Shown here piece by piece: positions 1-6,204 of a DNA stretch of 15,062 nucleotides; the stretch's first letter is position 1, and each line of letters opens with the position of its first letter. The DNA is from JBJKPP01 sp046706145. Its GTDB lineage: Bacteria > Bacteroidota > Ignavibacteria > Ignavibacteriales > Ignavibacteriaceae. The notes beneath the pieces were generated by a model. It was given only the letters and a program-made list of their open reading frames with translations, was not told the DNA's origin and did no database searches. The position numbers were made by a program, and so were the translations under genes. The stretch covers positions 1-15,062 of the forward strand of contig JBJKPP010000036.1 in NCBI GenBank assembly GCA_046706145.1, in the 5' to 3' direction.

Positions 1-11
1 TTATATTTTTC

Positions 12-41
12 TTGAACTTCCACTTATACATGGGTTATAAT
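12..41 (+). promoter_or_regulatory. sigma70-like promoter of tRNA-Thr
   Basis: The -35 element TTGAAC lies at 12-17 and a perfect -10 element TATAAT at 36-41, separated by 18 bp. By normal spacing transcription would start around 47-48, only one or two bases before the mature tRNA 5' end at 49. This is a direct consensus match; the start site is inferred. Confidence 0.8.
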
Positions 42-48
42 CACAGAG

Positions 49-121
49 GCCAACTTAGCTCAGATGGTAGAGCAGCGCATTCGTAATGCGCCGGTCGCCG
101 GTTCAAGTCCGGCAGTTGGCT
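49..121 (+). tRNA. tRNA-Thr (anticodon CGT)
   Basis: A full cloverleaf can be folded. The acceptor stem is 49-55 paired with 114-120. The D arm is 58-61 with 70-73. The anticodon stem is 75-79 with 87-91, around the 7-base loop TTCGTAA at 80-86. The T arm is 97-101 with 109-113, around the loop TTCAAGT at 102-108. The anticodon at 82-84 is CGT, which reads the threonine codon ACG. The discriminator base is T121. The following bases CAAG do not encode a CCA end, so CCA must be added after transcription. All stems are Watson-Crick paired. Confidence 0.97.
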
Positions 122-356
122 CAAGTAATCTGTAAATAATTTAGGGGGAAAATGCTGCTGCCATATAATTATAAGGAAGAGTAAACCCCAAGTTACTAGA
201 AACTAACTGTCCTGATAATACCGATTTACAAACAAAAACGTATTGAAATAAGTACCAACAAAACTAGTAAATATGGTAATTACTTCATTTTTCATATCTT
301 ATTAAGTAAAATATTATTTATATTTTTTGGAAATAATTTCATAGTTAAGCACAATT

Positions 357-393
357 TTCTCATTTGAAAAAGAGACCTATTCTTCTCATTTGA
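357..393 (+). repeat. 11-bp direct repeat, two copies 26 bp apart
   Basis: TTCTCATTTGA occurs at 357-367 and again at 383-393 with no mismatch. Flanking bases differ on both sides, so the identity is exactly 11 bp. The second copy runs into the inverted repeat at 388-406. It could be a pair of binding sites or a chance event in AT-rich DNA. Confidence 0.5.
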
Positions 394-406
394 TTGTTTA
401 TCAAAT
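388..406. repeat. 7-bp inverted repeat
   Basis: ATTTGAT at 388-394 is the exact reverse complement of ATCAAAT at 400-406, with a 5-base spacer. The stem has one G-C pair and no following T run, so it is not a good terminator. A regulator site is possible but unproven. Confidence 0.45.
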
Positions 407-478
407 ATTTGGACATGGTATATAACTTGTGCAATATAAACATATCTTTGGGTTGAGTTAATGAGCAAATAATTGAGT

Positions 479-499
479 AAGATTTACCAAGTAAATTTT
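479..499 (+). promoter_or_regulatory. hairpin upstream of the 114-residue gene
   Basis: Positions 479-487 pair with 491-499 around the 3-base loop CAA. The core ATTTAC/GTAAAT is perfect, and the outer part has one G-T wobble. Six T residues follow at 511-516, about 12 bases after the stem, too far for a standard terminator. It may be a weak 5' structure or chance. Confidence 0.35.
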
Positions 500-518
500 A
501 TCTATTAGAATTTTTTAT

Positions 519-524
519 AGGTGG
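519..524 (+). promoter_or_regulatory. ribosome binding site AGGTGG
   Basis: AGGTGG lies 5 bases before the ATG at 530. It decides the start: the in-frame GTG at 521 is part of this site and is not the start codon. Confidence 0.75.
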
Positions 525-529
525 TTCAA

Positions 530-874
530 ATGCTTTTATCAGAGAGAAAAATTACCATTTCGGTCATAATTATATTACTTGTCGTAATTTTTGGCTATGT
601 GTTTTTTGAGAGGTATATAACCGAAACTACAGTTACAATTACAGTGCTAAACAAAGCTCCCGTGCCAGGCGAAGATAGTGAATATTTGATATTTACTAAA
701 GACGAGTTATTCGAAGATGTTAATAATTCTTACCAGAACAAGTACAATTCTGATGAGATATATAAGAAACTGCAGATCGGGCAAACCTACTCAGTAAAAG
801 TTGTTAGCTTTTACCTGCCTTCAATTCCTCACTATAGAAATATTGTTGAGATAGAACAGAACAACGAACCATAA
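530..874 (+). CDS. small membrane-anchored protein of unknown function
   Basis: The protein has 114 residues when started at the ATG at 530, which has a good Shine-Dalgarno site. The N terminus (MLLSERK) is short and basic, followed by one hydrophobic segment at about residues 8-26. The remainder (about 30-110) is polar and probably beta-rich. Visible patches are YLIFTKDELFED (52-63), KYNSDEIY (71-78), a LxxGxxY turn (81-87) and YRNI (102-105). This pattern recalls small uncharacterised proteins in which a residue stretch like KFNSxDxY precedes a hydrophobic strand ending near YRNI; that is a memory-based resemblance, not a search. The segment could be a signal anchor or an uncleaved signal peptide, and no lipobox cysteine is present. 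The gene stands alone between the tRNA and the dcw control region, with no evident terminator behind it, so read-through into dcw is possible. Function is unknown. Confidence 0.75.
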   Translation: MLLSERKITISVIIILLVVIFGYVFFERYITETTVTITVLNKAPVPGEDSEYLIFTKDELFEDVNNSYQNKYNSDEIYKKLQIGQTYSVKVVSFYLPSIPHYRNIVEIEQNNEP

Positions 875-981
875 AGATACACCTCTGAACTTTTTTCTCT
901 TCTAATTAATTTATTCTTCCGTTTCGTAAGTACGTCTCCAAGATAAAACTGAAAAATTGTGGAGAGGAAGAAAGATTTTTC

Positions 982-1011
982 TTGACTTTCCAATATAAAA
1001 AATAGTATTTT
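982..1011 (+). promoter_or_regulatory. candidate promoter of the dcw operon
   Basis: TTGACT at 982-987 is a strong -35 match. A -10 candidate TATTTT at 1006-1011 follows after 18 bp; TAGTAT at 1003-1008 is an alternative with a 15-bp spacer. The predicted start, near 1017-1018, lies inside the box array at 1012-1036, as expected for a repressor-controlled promoter. Confidence 0.6.
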
Positions 1012-1036
1012 TGGGGAGTAGTGGGGAAAAGTGGTA
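1012..1036 (+). promoter_or_regulatory. probable MraZ operator, three 10-bp-phased boxes
   Basis: TGGGG at 1012-1016, TGGGG at 1022-1026 and TGGTA at 1032-1036 recur at exactly 10-bp intervals, with 5-base spacers. MraZ of E. coli is known to bind direct TGGGN repeats separated by 5 bases in front of its own gene. The array sits between the candidate promoter and mraZ, which supports autoregulation. The third box is degenerate (TGGT). The boxes are directly visible; binding is inferred from the family. Confidence 0.8.
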
Positions 1037-1045
1037 AACTTTCCC
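1024..1045 (+). promoter_or_regulatory. hairpin overlapping the MraZ operator
   Basis: GGGAAAAGT at 1024-1032 can pair with ACTTTCCC at 1038-1045, leaving one bulged A. It ends two bases before the mraZ ribosome binding site (AGAAGG, 1048-1053). If transcribed, it would form in the mraZ 5' leader. No T run follows, so it is not an intrinsic terminator. Confidence 0.4.
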
Positions 1046-1061
1046 AGAGAAGGTAAAAAAA

Positions 1062-1502
1062 ATGTTTAGAGGCCAGTTCAAATATTCTATAGATGCTAAA
1101 GGAAGAGTAAGCATTCCTGCGAAGCTGCGCAAGCAGGTTTCTTCAGAATCGAATGACACTTTTGTTATGACTCAGGGTGTGGTAAAGTGTATAGAAGTGT
1201 ATCCTCTGGATGAATGGAAGGTGTTCGAAGAAAGGCTTCTTCAGCTCAATCAGTTTGAACCAAAACAAGCACGATTTACAAGAATGCTTCTCCAGCATGC
1301 CTCGGAAGATAATTTAGACTCGCAATCGAGAATTTTAGTGCCGCAAAAGTTAATTGAATATGCCGGCATTGAAAAGGAAGTTCTGATACTCGGAGTCTTA
1401 AAGAAGATTGAATTATGGAACCCGGCTATCTACGAAAATTATTTAAAGCAATCCGATGAAGAATACGAACAGATTGCTTCCAAAGTAATGGGAGGGGCAT
1501 GA
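1062..1502 (+). CDS. mraZ: transcriptional regulator MraZ
   Basis: MraZ is the DNA-binding regulator that heads dcw clusters, and in other bacteria it represses its own operon. The 146 residues contain two tandem SpoVT/AbrB-like swapped-hairpin domains, roughly 3-50 and 77-122. Each carries the hallmark DxxxR: DAKGR at 11-15 and DSQSR at 86-90. The N terminus MFRGQFKYSIDAKGR is typical of the family, and the length is normal. The ATG at 1062 follows AGAAGG (1048-1053) with an 8-base spacer. The stop overlaps the rsmH start as ATGA. The three phased TGGG-like boxes just upstream are its probable operator. Identification is secure; autoregulation is inferred from family knowledge and the boxes. 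Confidence 0.97.
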   Translation: MFRGQFKYSIDAKGRVSIPAKLRKQVSSESNDTFVMTQGVVKCIEVYPLDEWKVFEERLLQLNQFEPKQARFTRMLLQHASEDNLDSQSRILVPQKLIEYAGIEKEVLILGVLKKIELWNPAIYENYLKQSDEEYEQIASKVMGGA

Positions 1503-2422
1503 ATGAACACCATGTTCCGGTCCTATTAAATGAAAGTATAGATTACCTGGTCACAAATAAGAGCGGGATATACTTTGACGCTACGCTCGGATTTGGTGGC
1601 CATTCAGAAAAAATCTTAAAGACAATTGGAGAGAATGGTTTAGTTGTAGCTACAGATGTAGATACAGCCGCTTTTAATTTTTCAAAAAAGAGATTTAAGG
1701 AAGAAGAGAGAATTAAAATTTACAACTTCAATTTCAATAAGATAGATTCAATTTCGAAGATAGAATCCGTCGAATATTTTGACGGAATCTTAGCTGATCT
1801 AGGTGTGTCATCCTTCCAACTTGATAGTGTGGATGCCGGGTTCACGTACAGGCAAGAATCTAAGCTTGATTTGAGAATGGACAAAACGAGAGTAATATCT
1901 GCTTACGACATCGTGAATTCTTTTTCTGAAGAAGATCTTCAGGAAATTCTTTTTAAATATGGAGAAGAAAGAAACTCAAAAAGAATTGCAAGGGAGATAG
2001 TAAGAAATAGAAAAGATAAAAAAATTGAAACCACAAAGGAACTGGCCGACATAGTAATCAACATTACGCCCAAGAATTTTCAAACAAAAACTCTTTCCAG
2101 AGTTTTCCAAGCTTTAAGGATTTATGTAAATGATGAATTATCGAACCTGAAAATGTTTATTGAAAAAAGTGTATCTCTATTAAAGGAATCAGGAAGATTC
2201 GTTATAATATCTTATCATTCATTGGAAGATAGAATAGTCAAAGAGTCTTTTAAATATGAAGAACTAGATTGCATATGTCCAAAAGACTTTCCAGTATGCA
2301 AATGCAATAAGGAACAAAGATTAAAAATAATAACTAAAAAACCGGTCGTACCGCCATTGGCAGAAATAAAAAATAATAGACGTGCAAGAAGTGCAAAAAT
2401 GAGAGTAGCTGAGAGAATATGA
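1499..2422 (+). CDS. rsmH: 16S rRNA (cytosine(1402)-N(4))-methyltransferase RsmH
   Basis: RsmH (MraW) uses S-adenosylmethionine to N4-methylate C1402 in the ribosomal P site of 16S rRNA, acting in the cytoplasm. The 307 residues show the opening HVPVLLNE (5-12), the SAM-binding segment DATLGFGGHS (27-36), the motif DGILADLGVSSFQLD (95-109), GFTYRQ (114-119) followed by LDLRMD (123-128), and ISYHSLEDRIVK (237-248). A cysteine cluster CxC(6)CxC spans 258-269, and the C-terminal tail KNNRRARSAKMRVAER (291-306) is typical. Length is normal. The ATG at 1499 overlaps the mraZ stop (ATGA), with GGAGG at 1491-1495 as a close ribosome binding site inside mraZ. The second domain (about 130-210) is the helical insertion seen in the family. 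Confidence 0.98.
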   Translation: MNEHHVPVLLNESIDYLVTNKSGIYFDATLGFGGHSEKILKTIGENGLVVATDVDTAAFNFSKKRFKEEERIKIYNFNFNKIDSISKIESVEYFDGILADLGVSSFQLDSVDAGFTYRQESKLDLRMDKTRVISAYDIVNSFSEEDLQEILFKYGEERNSKRIAREIVRNRKDKKIETTKELADIVINITPKNFQTKTLSRVFQALRIYVNDELSNLKMFIEKSVSLLKESGRFVIISYHSLEDRIVKESFKYEELDCICPKDFPVCKCNKEQRLKIITKKPVVPPLAEIKNNRRARSAKMRVAERI

Positions 2423-2748
2423 AAAAAGGTTCAAAGCAAAGAATAGCAACGCTTTTGCTCTATTGTATTTTGGCGGCTTTCTTTGTGCTGACGTATATAG
2501 GAATCAGAATAAGGTGTGAAGAATTAACGAAAACTAAGGTTGTGGACCAGCAAGAACTGGGTGATAAAAATAATTGGAATTTAAATCTTGTTGCCCAAAG
2601 GCAGTCATTAAGCAGTGAAGAAAGAATTGTTAAAATTGCAGAGGATCAACTTGGCTTGGTAAAAGATAACGGAAAATATCGTACTATTCCTGTTGATAGC
2701 GAGGATATTGCTAGGGTTGAACAGATGTTAAAGGAAAAGTATGAATAA
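2419..2748 (+). CDS. ftsL: cell division protein FtsL-like
   Basis: This is a bitopic divisome protein that would pair with a DivIC/FtsB partner and link FtsQ to FtsW-FtsI. The 109 residues have a short basic cytoplasmic tail (MKKGSKQR), one membrane segment at about 10-29 and a periplasmic part. That part includes the stretch SSEERIVKIAEDQLGLV (65-81), the FtsL/DivIC-type sequence that usually ends in a conserved leucine-glycine. The heptad-like region before it (about 34-62) is short. Sequence is poorly conserved in this family, so the call rests on size, topology, that stretch and position between rsmH and ftsI. It begins with an ATGA overlap on rsmH, and ftsI starts 8 bases before its stop. 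The C-terminal tail (about 82-109) is charged. Confidence 0.85.
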   Translation: MKKGSKQRIATLLLYCILAAFFVLTYIGIRIRCEELTKTKVVDQQELGDKNNWNLNLVAQRQSLSSEERIVKIAEDQLGLVKDNGKYRTIPVDSEDIARVEQMLKEKYE

Positions 2749-4738
2749 TACAAGAGCTTTATCAATTATAGTAATAATTTTTGTTTTCTTCGTAGCGATT
2801 ATGATCAAGCTTTTTGAAATACAAATAGTTAAGGGCGAAGAATTTAAATATTATGCAAAAAGACAGCAGACAAAACTTGAGGATGTTAAAGCCGATAGAG
2901 GATTAATATTTGATAGAAATAATATACTGCTCGTTTACAATCTTGATGATATGTCTTTCTATGTAGATTTACGCATGCTTAGCAATAAAGGGAAACTTAA
3001 AATAGCCGATAAATTCTCTTCAGTATTTGGCAAAAGTAAAAGTTATTATTTGAATATTATGAACAAGAAGGGAAGAGATGTTTGTCTTGAAAAGCGTATC
3101 CCGAGTAACCAGGCACTTCTGTTAAAAAACTTTAAGGTCAACGGCTTATTTTCCACTGAAGATCCGGAAAGAGTTTATCAATATGATGATCTCGCATCTC
3201 ATATTATTGGTTATGTGAATACAGACTACACGGGAGTGAATGGTATTGAAAAATCGTTAAACAGCGATCTTAAGGGCAACAACGGAAAAATGTTAATTGA
3301 AAGAGATGCTGTTGGCGATATGGTTACTGTTTCGGAAGAAGAGACTGTCCCGGCCGTAGCGGGTGATAATGTTTATCTAACAATCGACAAAGTCTATCAG
3401 AACATTCTCGAAGAAGAACTACAAAAGGGAGTAAAAACTTACGAAGGCACTTCCGGAATCGGTATCATAATGAACCCAAATAATGGTGAAATTTTAGCCA
3501 TGGCAAACATTGATGACTACGATCCCAATAATTATTGGAAATATACTGATCAAGAAAGAAGAGACAGAGCAATAACAGATACATATGAGCCAGGTTCAAC
3601 ATTTAAATCAATTACTATGTCGGCTCTTCTTAACCAAAAACTCTGCAAGCTTAATGAAATAGTAAATGTAGAAAACGGTACTTATAAATTTAAGTCGGTT
3701 TACATAAGAGATACACACCCATATAAATATCTAACAGTTAAACAGGTTATGGAAGAGTCAAGTAATATTGGAATGGCAAAGCTTTCGCAAAGGCTGAAAG
3801 ACAGTGTGTTTTATAAATACGTTAGAGCCTTTGGTTTTGGAAATTATACTTCAGTGGATTTGCCGGGTGAAGCAAGAGGTACTCTCAAAACACCTGATCA
3901 ATGGTCTGGTGTTACAAAAGAGTTTATGTCTTATGGATACGGAATATCTGTAACCCCGCTTCAATTAATCACTGCATATTCGGCTATCATTAATGGGGGC
4001 ATCTTATATCAGCCGCAGGTAATTGAAAAAGAAACTTCGAGCGATGGAACCGTTAAATATATGGAGCAGCCCAAAGAAGTTAGAAGAGTTATAAGCGAAC
4101 AAACTTCTGCAACAATGAGAAAAATCCTTGTTTCCGTAGTTCAGCACGGTACTGGTGAAAATGCAAAGTTGAGTGATATGAACATCGGTGGAAAAACAGG
4201 CACGTCCCAAAAACTTATTAATGGACAATATTCAAAAGAAAGTTACAATTCATCCTTCATAGGCTTTTTCCCTGCTGACAATCCAAGCATAATAATTCTT
4301 GTGCTTGTGAATGCTCCTAAGGTGGGAAGATATGGAGGAAGTGTAGCCGCGCCAATATTCAAAAATATTGCCGAGAGAATAATTAACTCCGGCCACGGTG
4401 ATTTCCAAAAGCAGAATGGAAATGAACCTGATTTGAAGTTCGCTGATACTGATAATTTAAGCCCTAATCCTAAGCAGCCAAGATTTCAAAACACAATCCA
4501 GAAAACATCTGCTGATAATTCAGTGAATGATGCTGGTCCCAACAAAATGCCTGATCTTACGCATTATTCACTCAGAGAAGCTATTTATACACTTACAAAG
4601 CTAGGTGTAAGATATAAAATTCAAGGTGCAGGAAAAATTGTTTCTCAAAGTATTTCGCCTGGTGATTATATTCAAAAAGGTGGTACATGCATTTTATTTT
4701 GTAAAGAAAATTCATTGCCTGGGGTATCAGTCTATTGA
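2741..4738 (+). CDS. ftsI: FtsI (PBP3) septal peptidoglycan transpeptidase with C-terminal PASTA domain
   Basis: FtsI is the class B penicillin-binding protein that cross-links septal peptidoglycan in partnership with FtsW. The 665 residues begin with one membrane anchor (about 7-25). The dimerisation/pedestal region follows, including ADRGLIFDRN (51-60). The transpeptidase domain (about 235-550) carries all three active-site motifs: STFK with the acylated serine at 286 and lysine at 289, SSN at 340-342, and KTGT at 485-488. A polar low-complexity linker (about 553-600) leads to one PASTA domain at about 603-656, starting MPDLTHYSLREA and ending at CILFCKEN. The ATG at 2741 lies inside the end of ftsL, with AAGGA (2731-2735) as ribosome binding site. 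The stop overlaps the murE ATG by one base. Known Chlorobi and Bacteroidota FtsI proteins can also carry PASTA. Confidence 0.96.
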   Translation: MNNTRALSIIVIIFVFFVAIMIKLFEIQIVKGEEFKYYAKRQQTKLEDVKADRGLIFDRNNILLVYNLDDMSFYVDLRMLSNKGKLKIADKFSSVFGKSKSYYLNIMNKKGRDVCLEKRIPSNQALLLKNFKVNGLFSTEDPERVYQYDDLASHIIGYVNTDYTGVNGIEKSLNSDLKGNNGKMLIERDAVGDMVTVSEEETVPAVAGDNVYLTIDKVYQNILEEELQKGVKTYEGTSGIGIIMNPNNGEILAMANIDDYDPNNYWKYTDQERRDRAITDTYEPGSTFKSITMSALLNQKLCKLNEIVNVENGTYKFKSVYIRDTHPYKYLTVKQVMEESSNIGMAKLSQRLKDSVFYKYVRAFGFGNYTSVDLPGEARGTLKTPDQWSGVTKEFMSYGYGISVTPLQLITAYSAIINGGILYQPQVIEKETSSDGTVKYMEQPKEVRRVISEQTSATMRKILVSVVQHGTGENAKLSDMNIGGKTGTSQKLINGQYSKESYNSSFIGFFPADNPSIIILVLVNAPKVGRYGGSVAAPIFKNIAERIINSGHGDFQKQNGNEPDLKFADTDNLSPNPKQPRFQNTIQKTSADNSVNDAGPNKMPDLTHYSLREAIYTLTKLGVRYKIQGAGKIVSQSISPGDYIQKGGTCILFCKENSLPGVSVY

Positions 4739-6204
4739 TGGAATTGACAAAAATATTGGATCATTTAAGTACTATACAAGTTATAGGAGAAGTTCAGAGA
4801 CAGGATGTTAGCGGGATATATTATGACTCTAGAAGGGCTCAAAACAATTCGATATTTGTTGCAATAAAAGGATATAAAACAGATGGGCATAAATACGTTT
4901 TGGATGCTTTGAACAAAGGAGCAATCGCGGCAGTTGTTGAGGATAGTAATGCAGTTCCTGATGAAATGTTTGTACATCAGAAAAGAGCAAAAATTGTTGT
5001 GAAAGATAGCAGAATTGCTTTGGCGCAGTTGTCCAATTTCTTTTATGATGAACCGTCAAAAAAAATAAAGTTGATAGGAATAACCGGAACTAACGGAAAG
5101 ACAACAACTAGCTATTATATAAAAAATATTTTAGAGGCTAATGCCGCTAAAGTTGGACTAATAGGAACTATAGCGAATTATATCGGTGACAAAAAAGTTT
5201 ACACAGAGATGACTACTCCGGAATCTGTAGAAATAAATAAACTTTTGCTTGATATGTATCAAGAAAAATGCAGCCATGCTGTAATGGAAGTATCATCTCA
5301 TTCTTTAGCACTTAACAGAGTTTACGGAATAAATTTTTCTACAGGTGTTTTTACAAACATAACTTCCGATCATTTAGATTTTCATGGAAATTTTGAAAAT
5401 TATTTAAATGCAAAAAAGGTTTTATTCGACGCTCTTCCACAATCTGCATTTGGTGTGTACAATTCTGATGACAAAAATAGCCTAACCCTCATCAAGAACT
5501 CCCAAGCAAAAACCTTCTCCTACGGCACAGCATCAAATGCAGATTTCTTTTTTTATGATGTCAAATATGACTTGAGTGGGACATCATTCGCTTTAACTTA
5601 TAACGGTGTTGAATATTCCGTTTCTACATCTTTGGTGGGTGAATTTAATGCCTATAATGCGTGTGCGGCCTTTGCCACAACTGTTTTGTTAGGAGTTAAA
5701 GAATCGGTGGCAATCGAAGGTATTAAAACTATGCCGCATGTTCCGGGCAGGTTTGAAATTATTGGTGGGGACAAAAAAGTAATTGTGGATTATTCACACA
5801 CTGCAGATAGCCTGGAGAAAACATTATTGGCTCTGCGAAAAATAGTAGGCAACAAGAACCCTGTTTATACTGTTTTCGGATGCGGCGGTGATCGTGATAA
5901 AACAAAAAGACCTATAATGGGAAAAATAGCCAGCGAATTAAGTGATAAAATAGTTATTACCACAGACAATCCGAGGACTGAGGATCCGCTAAAGATTATA
6001 AGTGAAATTGAAAGCGGCATCGCTAAAAAGAATTTTAAAACAATTCCTGATAGAGAAGAAGCAATTAAGTTTGCAATAGAGAACTCCGAGAGCAACGCAG
6101 TAATATTAGTTGCCGGTAAAGGACATGAAAATTATCAGGAAATTAATGGAGTTAGAAGACATTTTTCCGATAGAGAAGTTGCTGAGAAATACCTGGGTAG
6201 ATGA
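4738..6204 (+). CDS. murE: UDP-MurNAc-tripeptide synthetase MurE (meso-DAP adding)
   Basis: MurE is a cytoplasmic ATP-dependent ligase that adds the third stem residue to UDP-MurNAc-L-Ala-D-Glu. The 488 residues contain the N-terminal UMAG-binding domain (DSR at 30-32), the P-loop GITGTNGKTTT (114-124), the TTPES motif (159-163), EVSSHSLALNR (184-194) and DHLDFHG (211-217). The probable carbamylated lysine lies in YLNAKKVLF (222-230). C-terminal signatures are HVPGRFE (334-340), DYSHTADSLE (351-360) and DNPRTEDP (410-417). DNPR is the known signature for meso-diaminopimelate rather than lysine. I place the start at ATG 4738 (TGATG overlap with ftsI); an in-frame TTG at 4735 would add one residue but is less likely. 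Codons 248-263 show an unusual run of C-ending codons, described in the findings. Confidence 0.97.
   Translation: MELTKILDHLSTIQVIGEVQRQDVSGIYYDSRRAQNNSIFVAIKGYKTDGHKYVLDALNKGAIAAVVEDSNAVPDEMFVHQKRAKIVVKDSRIALAQLSNFFYDEPSKKIKLIGITGTNGKTTTSYYIKNILEANAAKVGLIGTIANYIGDKKVYTEMTTPESVEINKLLLDMYQEKCSHAVMEVSSHSLALNRVYGINFSTGVFTNITSDHLDFHGNFENYLNAKKVLFDALPQSAFGVYNSDDKNSLTLIKNSQAKTFSYGTASNADFFFYDVKYDLSGTSFALTYNGVEYSVSTSLVGEFNAYNACAAFATTVLLGVKESVAIEGIKTMPHVPGRFEIIGGDKKVIVDYSHTADSLEKTLLALRKIVGNKNPVYTVFGCGGDRDKTKRPIMGKIASELSDKIVITTDNPRTEDPLKIISEIESGIAKKNFKTIPDREEAIKFAIENSESNAVILVAGKGHENYQEINGVRRHFSDREVAEKYLGR

Larger units (their letters stand above)
122..518. other. AT-rich intergenic region, no gene recognised
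   Basis: About 400 bases lie between the tRNA and the first protein gene. I find no convincing coding frame and no intrinsic terminator for the tRNA (no GC-rich stem followed by a T run). The region contains an 11-bp direct repeat (357-367 and 383-393), a 7-bp inverted repeat (388-406) and an AT-rich hairpin (479-499). A possible weak promoter for the next gene is TTTACC at 483-488 with TAGAAT at 506-511 and a 17-bp spacer. Its start would fall almost on the ribosome binding site, so it is uncertain. Confidence 0.6.

Noticed and set aside
150..182. Ten-codon frame ATG to TAA preceded by AGGGGG
   Set aside because: It has a ribosome-binding-like sequence, but it is too short to support as a gene or leader peptide, with nothing regulated directly downstream.
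443..450. TATCTTTG, matching the Bacteroidota-type -7 promoter consensus TAnnTTTG
   Set aside because: No -33 TTTG partner is present at the expected distance, and the tRNA and mraZ promoters look sigma70-like.
521..529. GTG at 521 as start of the small membrane protein
   Set aside because: The GTG is part of the AGGTGG ribosome binding site; ATG 530 is correctly spaced behind it.
875..980. Possible terminator after the 114-residue gene
   Set aside because: T-rich runs exist (for example 890-897), but I could find no stable stem directly before them.
911..1159. Minus-strand open frame of 82 residues across the mraZ control region
   Set aside because: It overlaps the promoter, the MraZ boxes and the start of mraZ, has no recognisable domain, and is a shadow of the real gene.
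4735..4737. TTG starts for murE (4735) and murD (8692), one codon before the ATG
   Set aside because: The adjacent ATG forms the classic TGATG stop-start overlap with the preceding gene and is preferred.
4626..4811. Plus-strand open frame of 61 residues across the ftsI/murE junction
   Set aside because: It is an alternative frame over the PASTA domain and the murE start, with no ribosome binding site or family resemblance.
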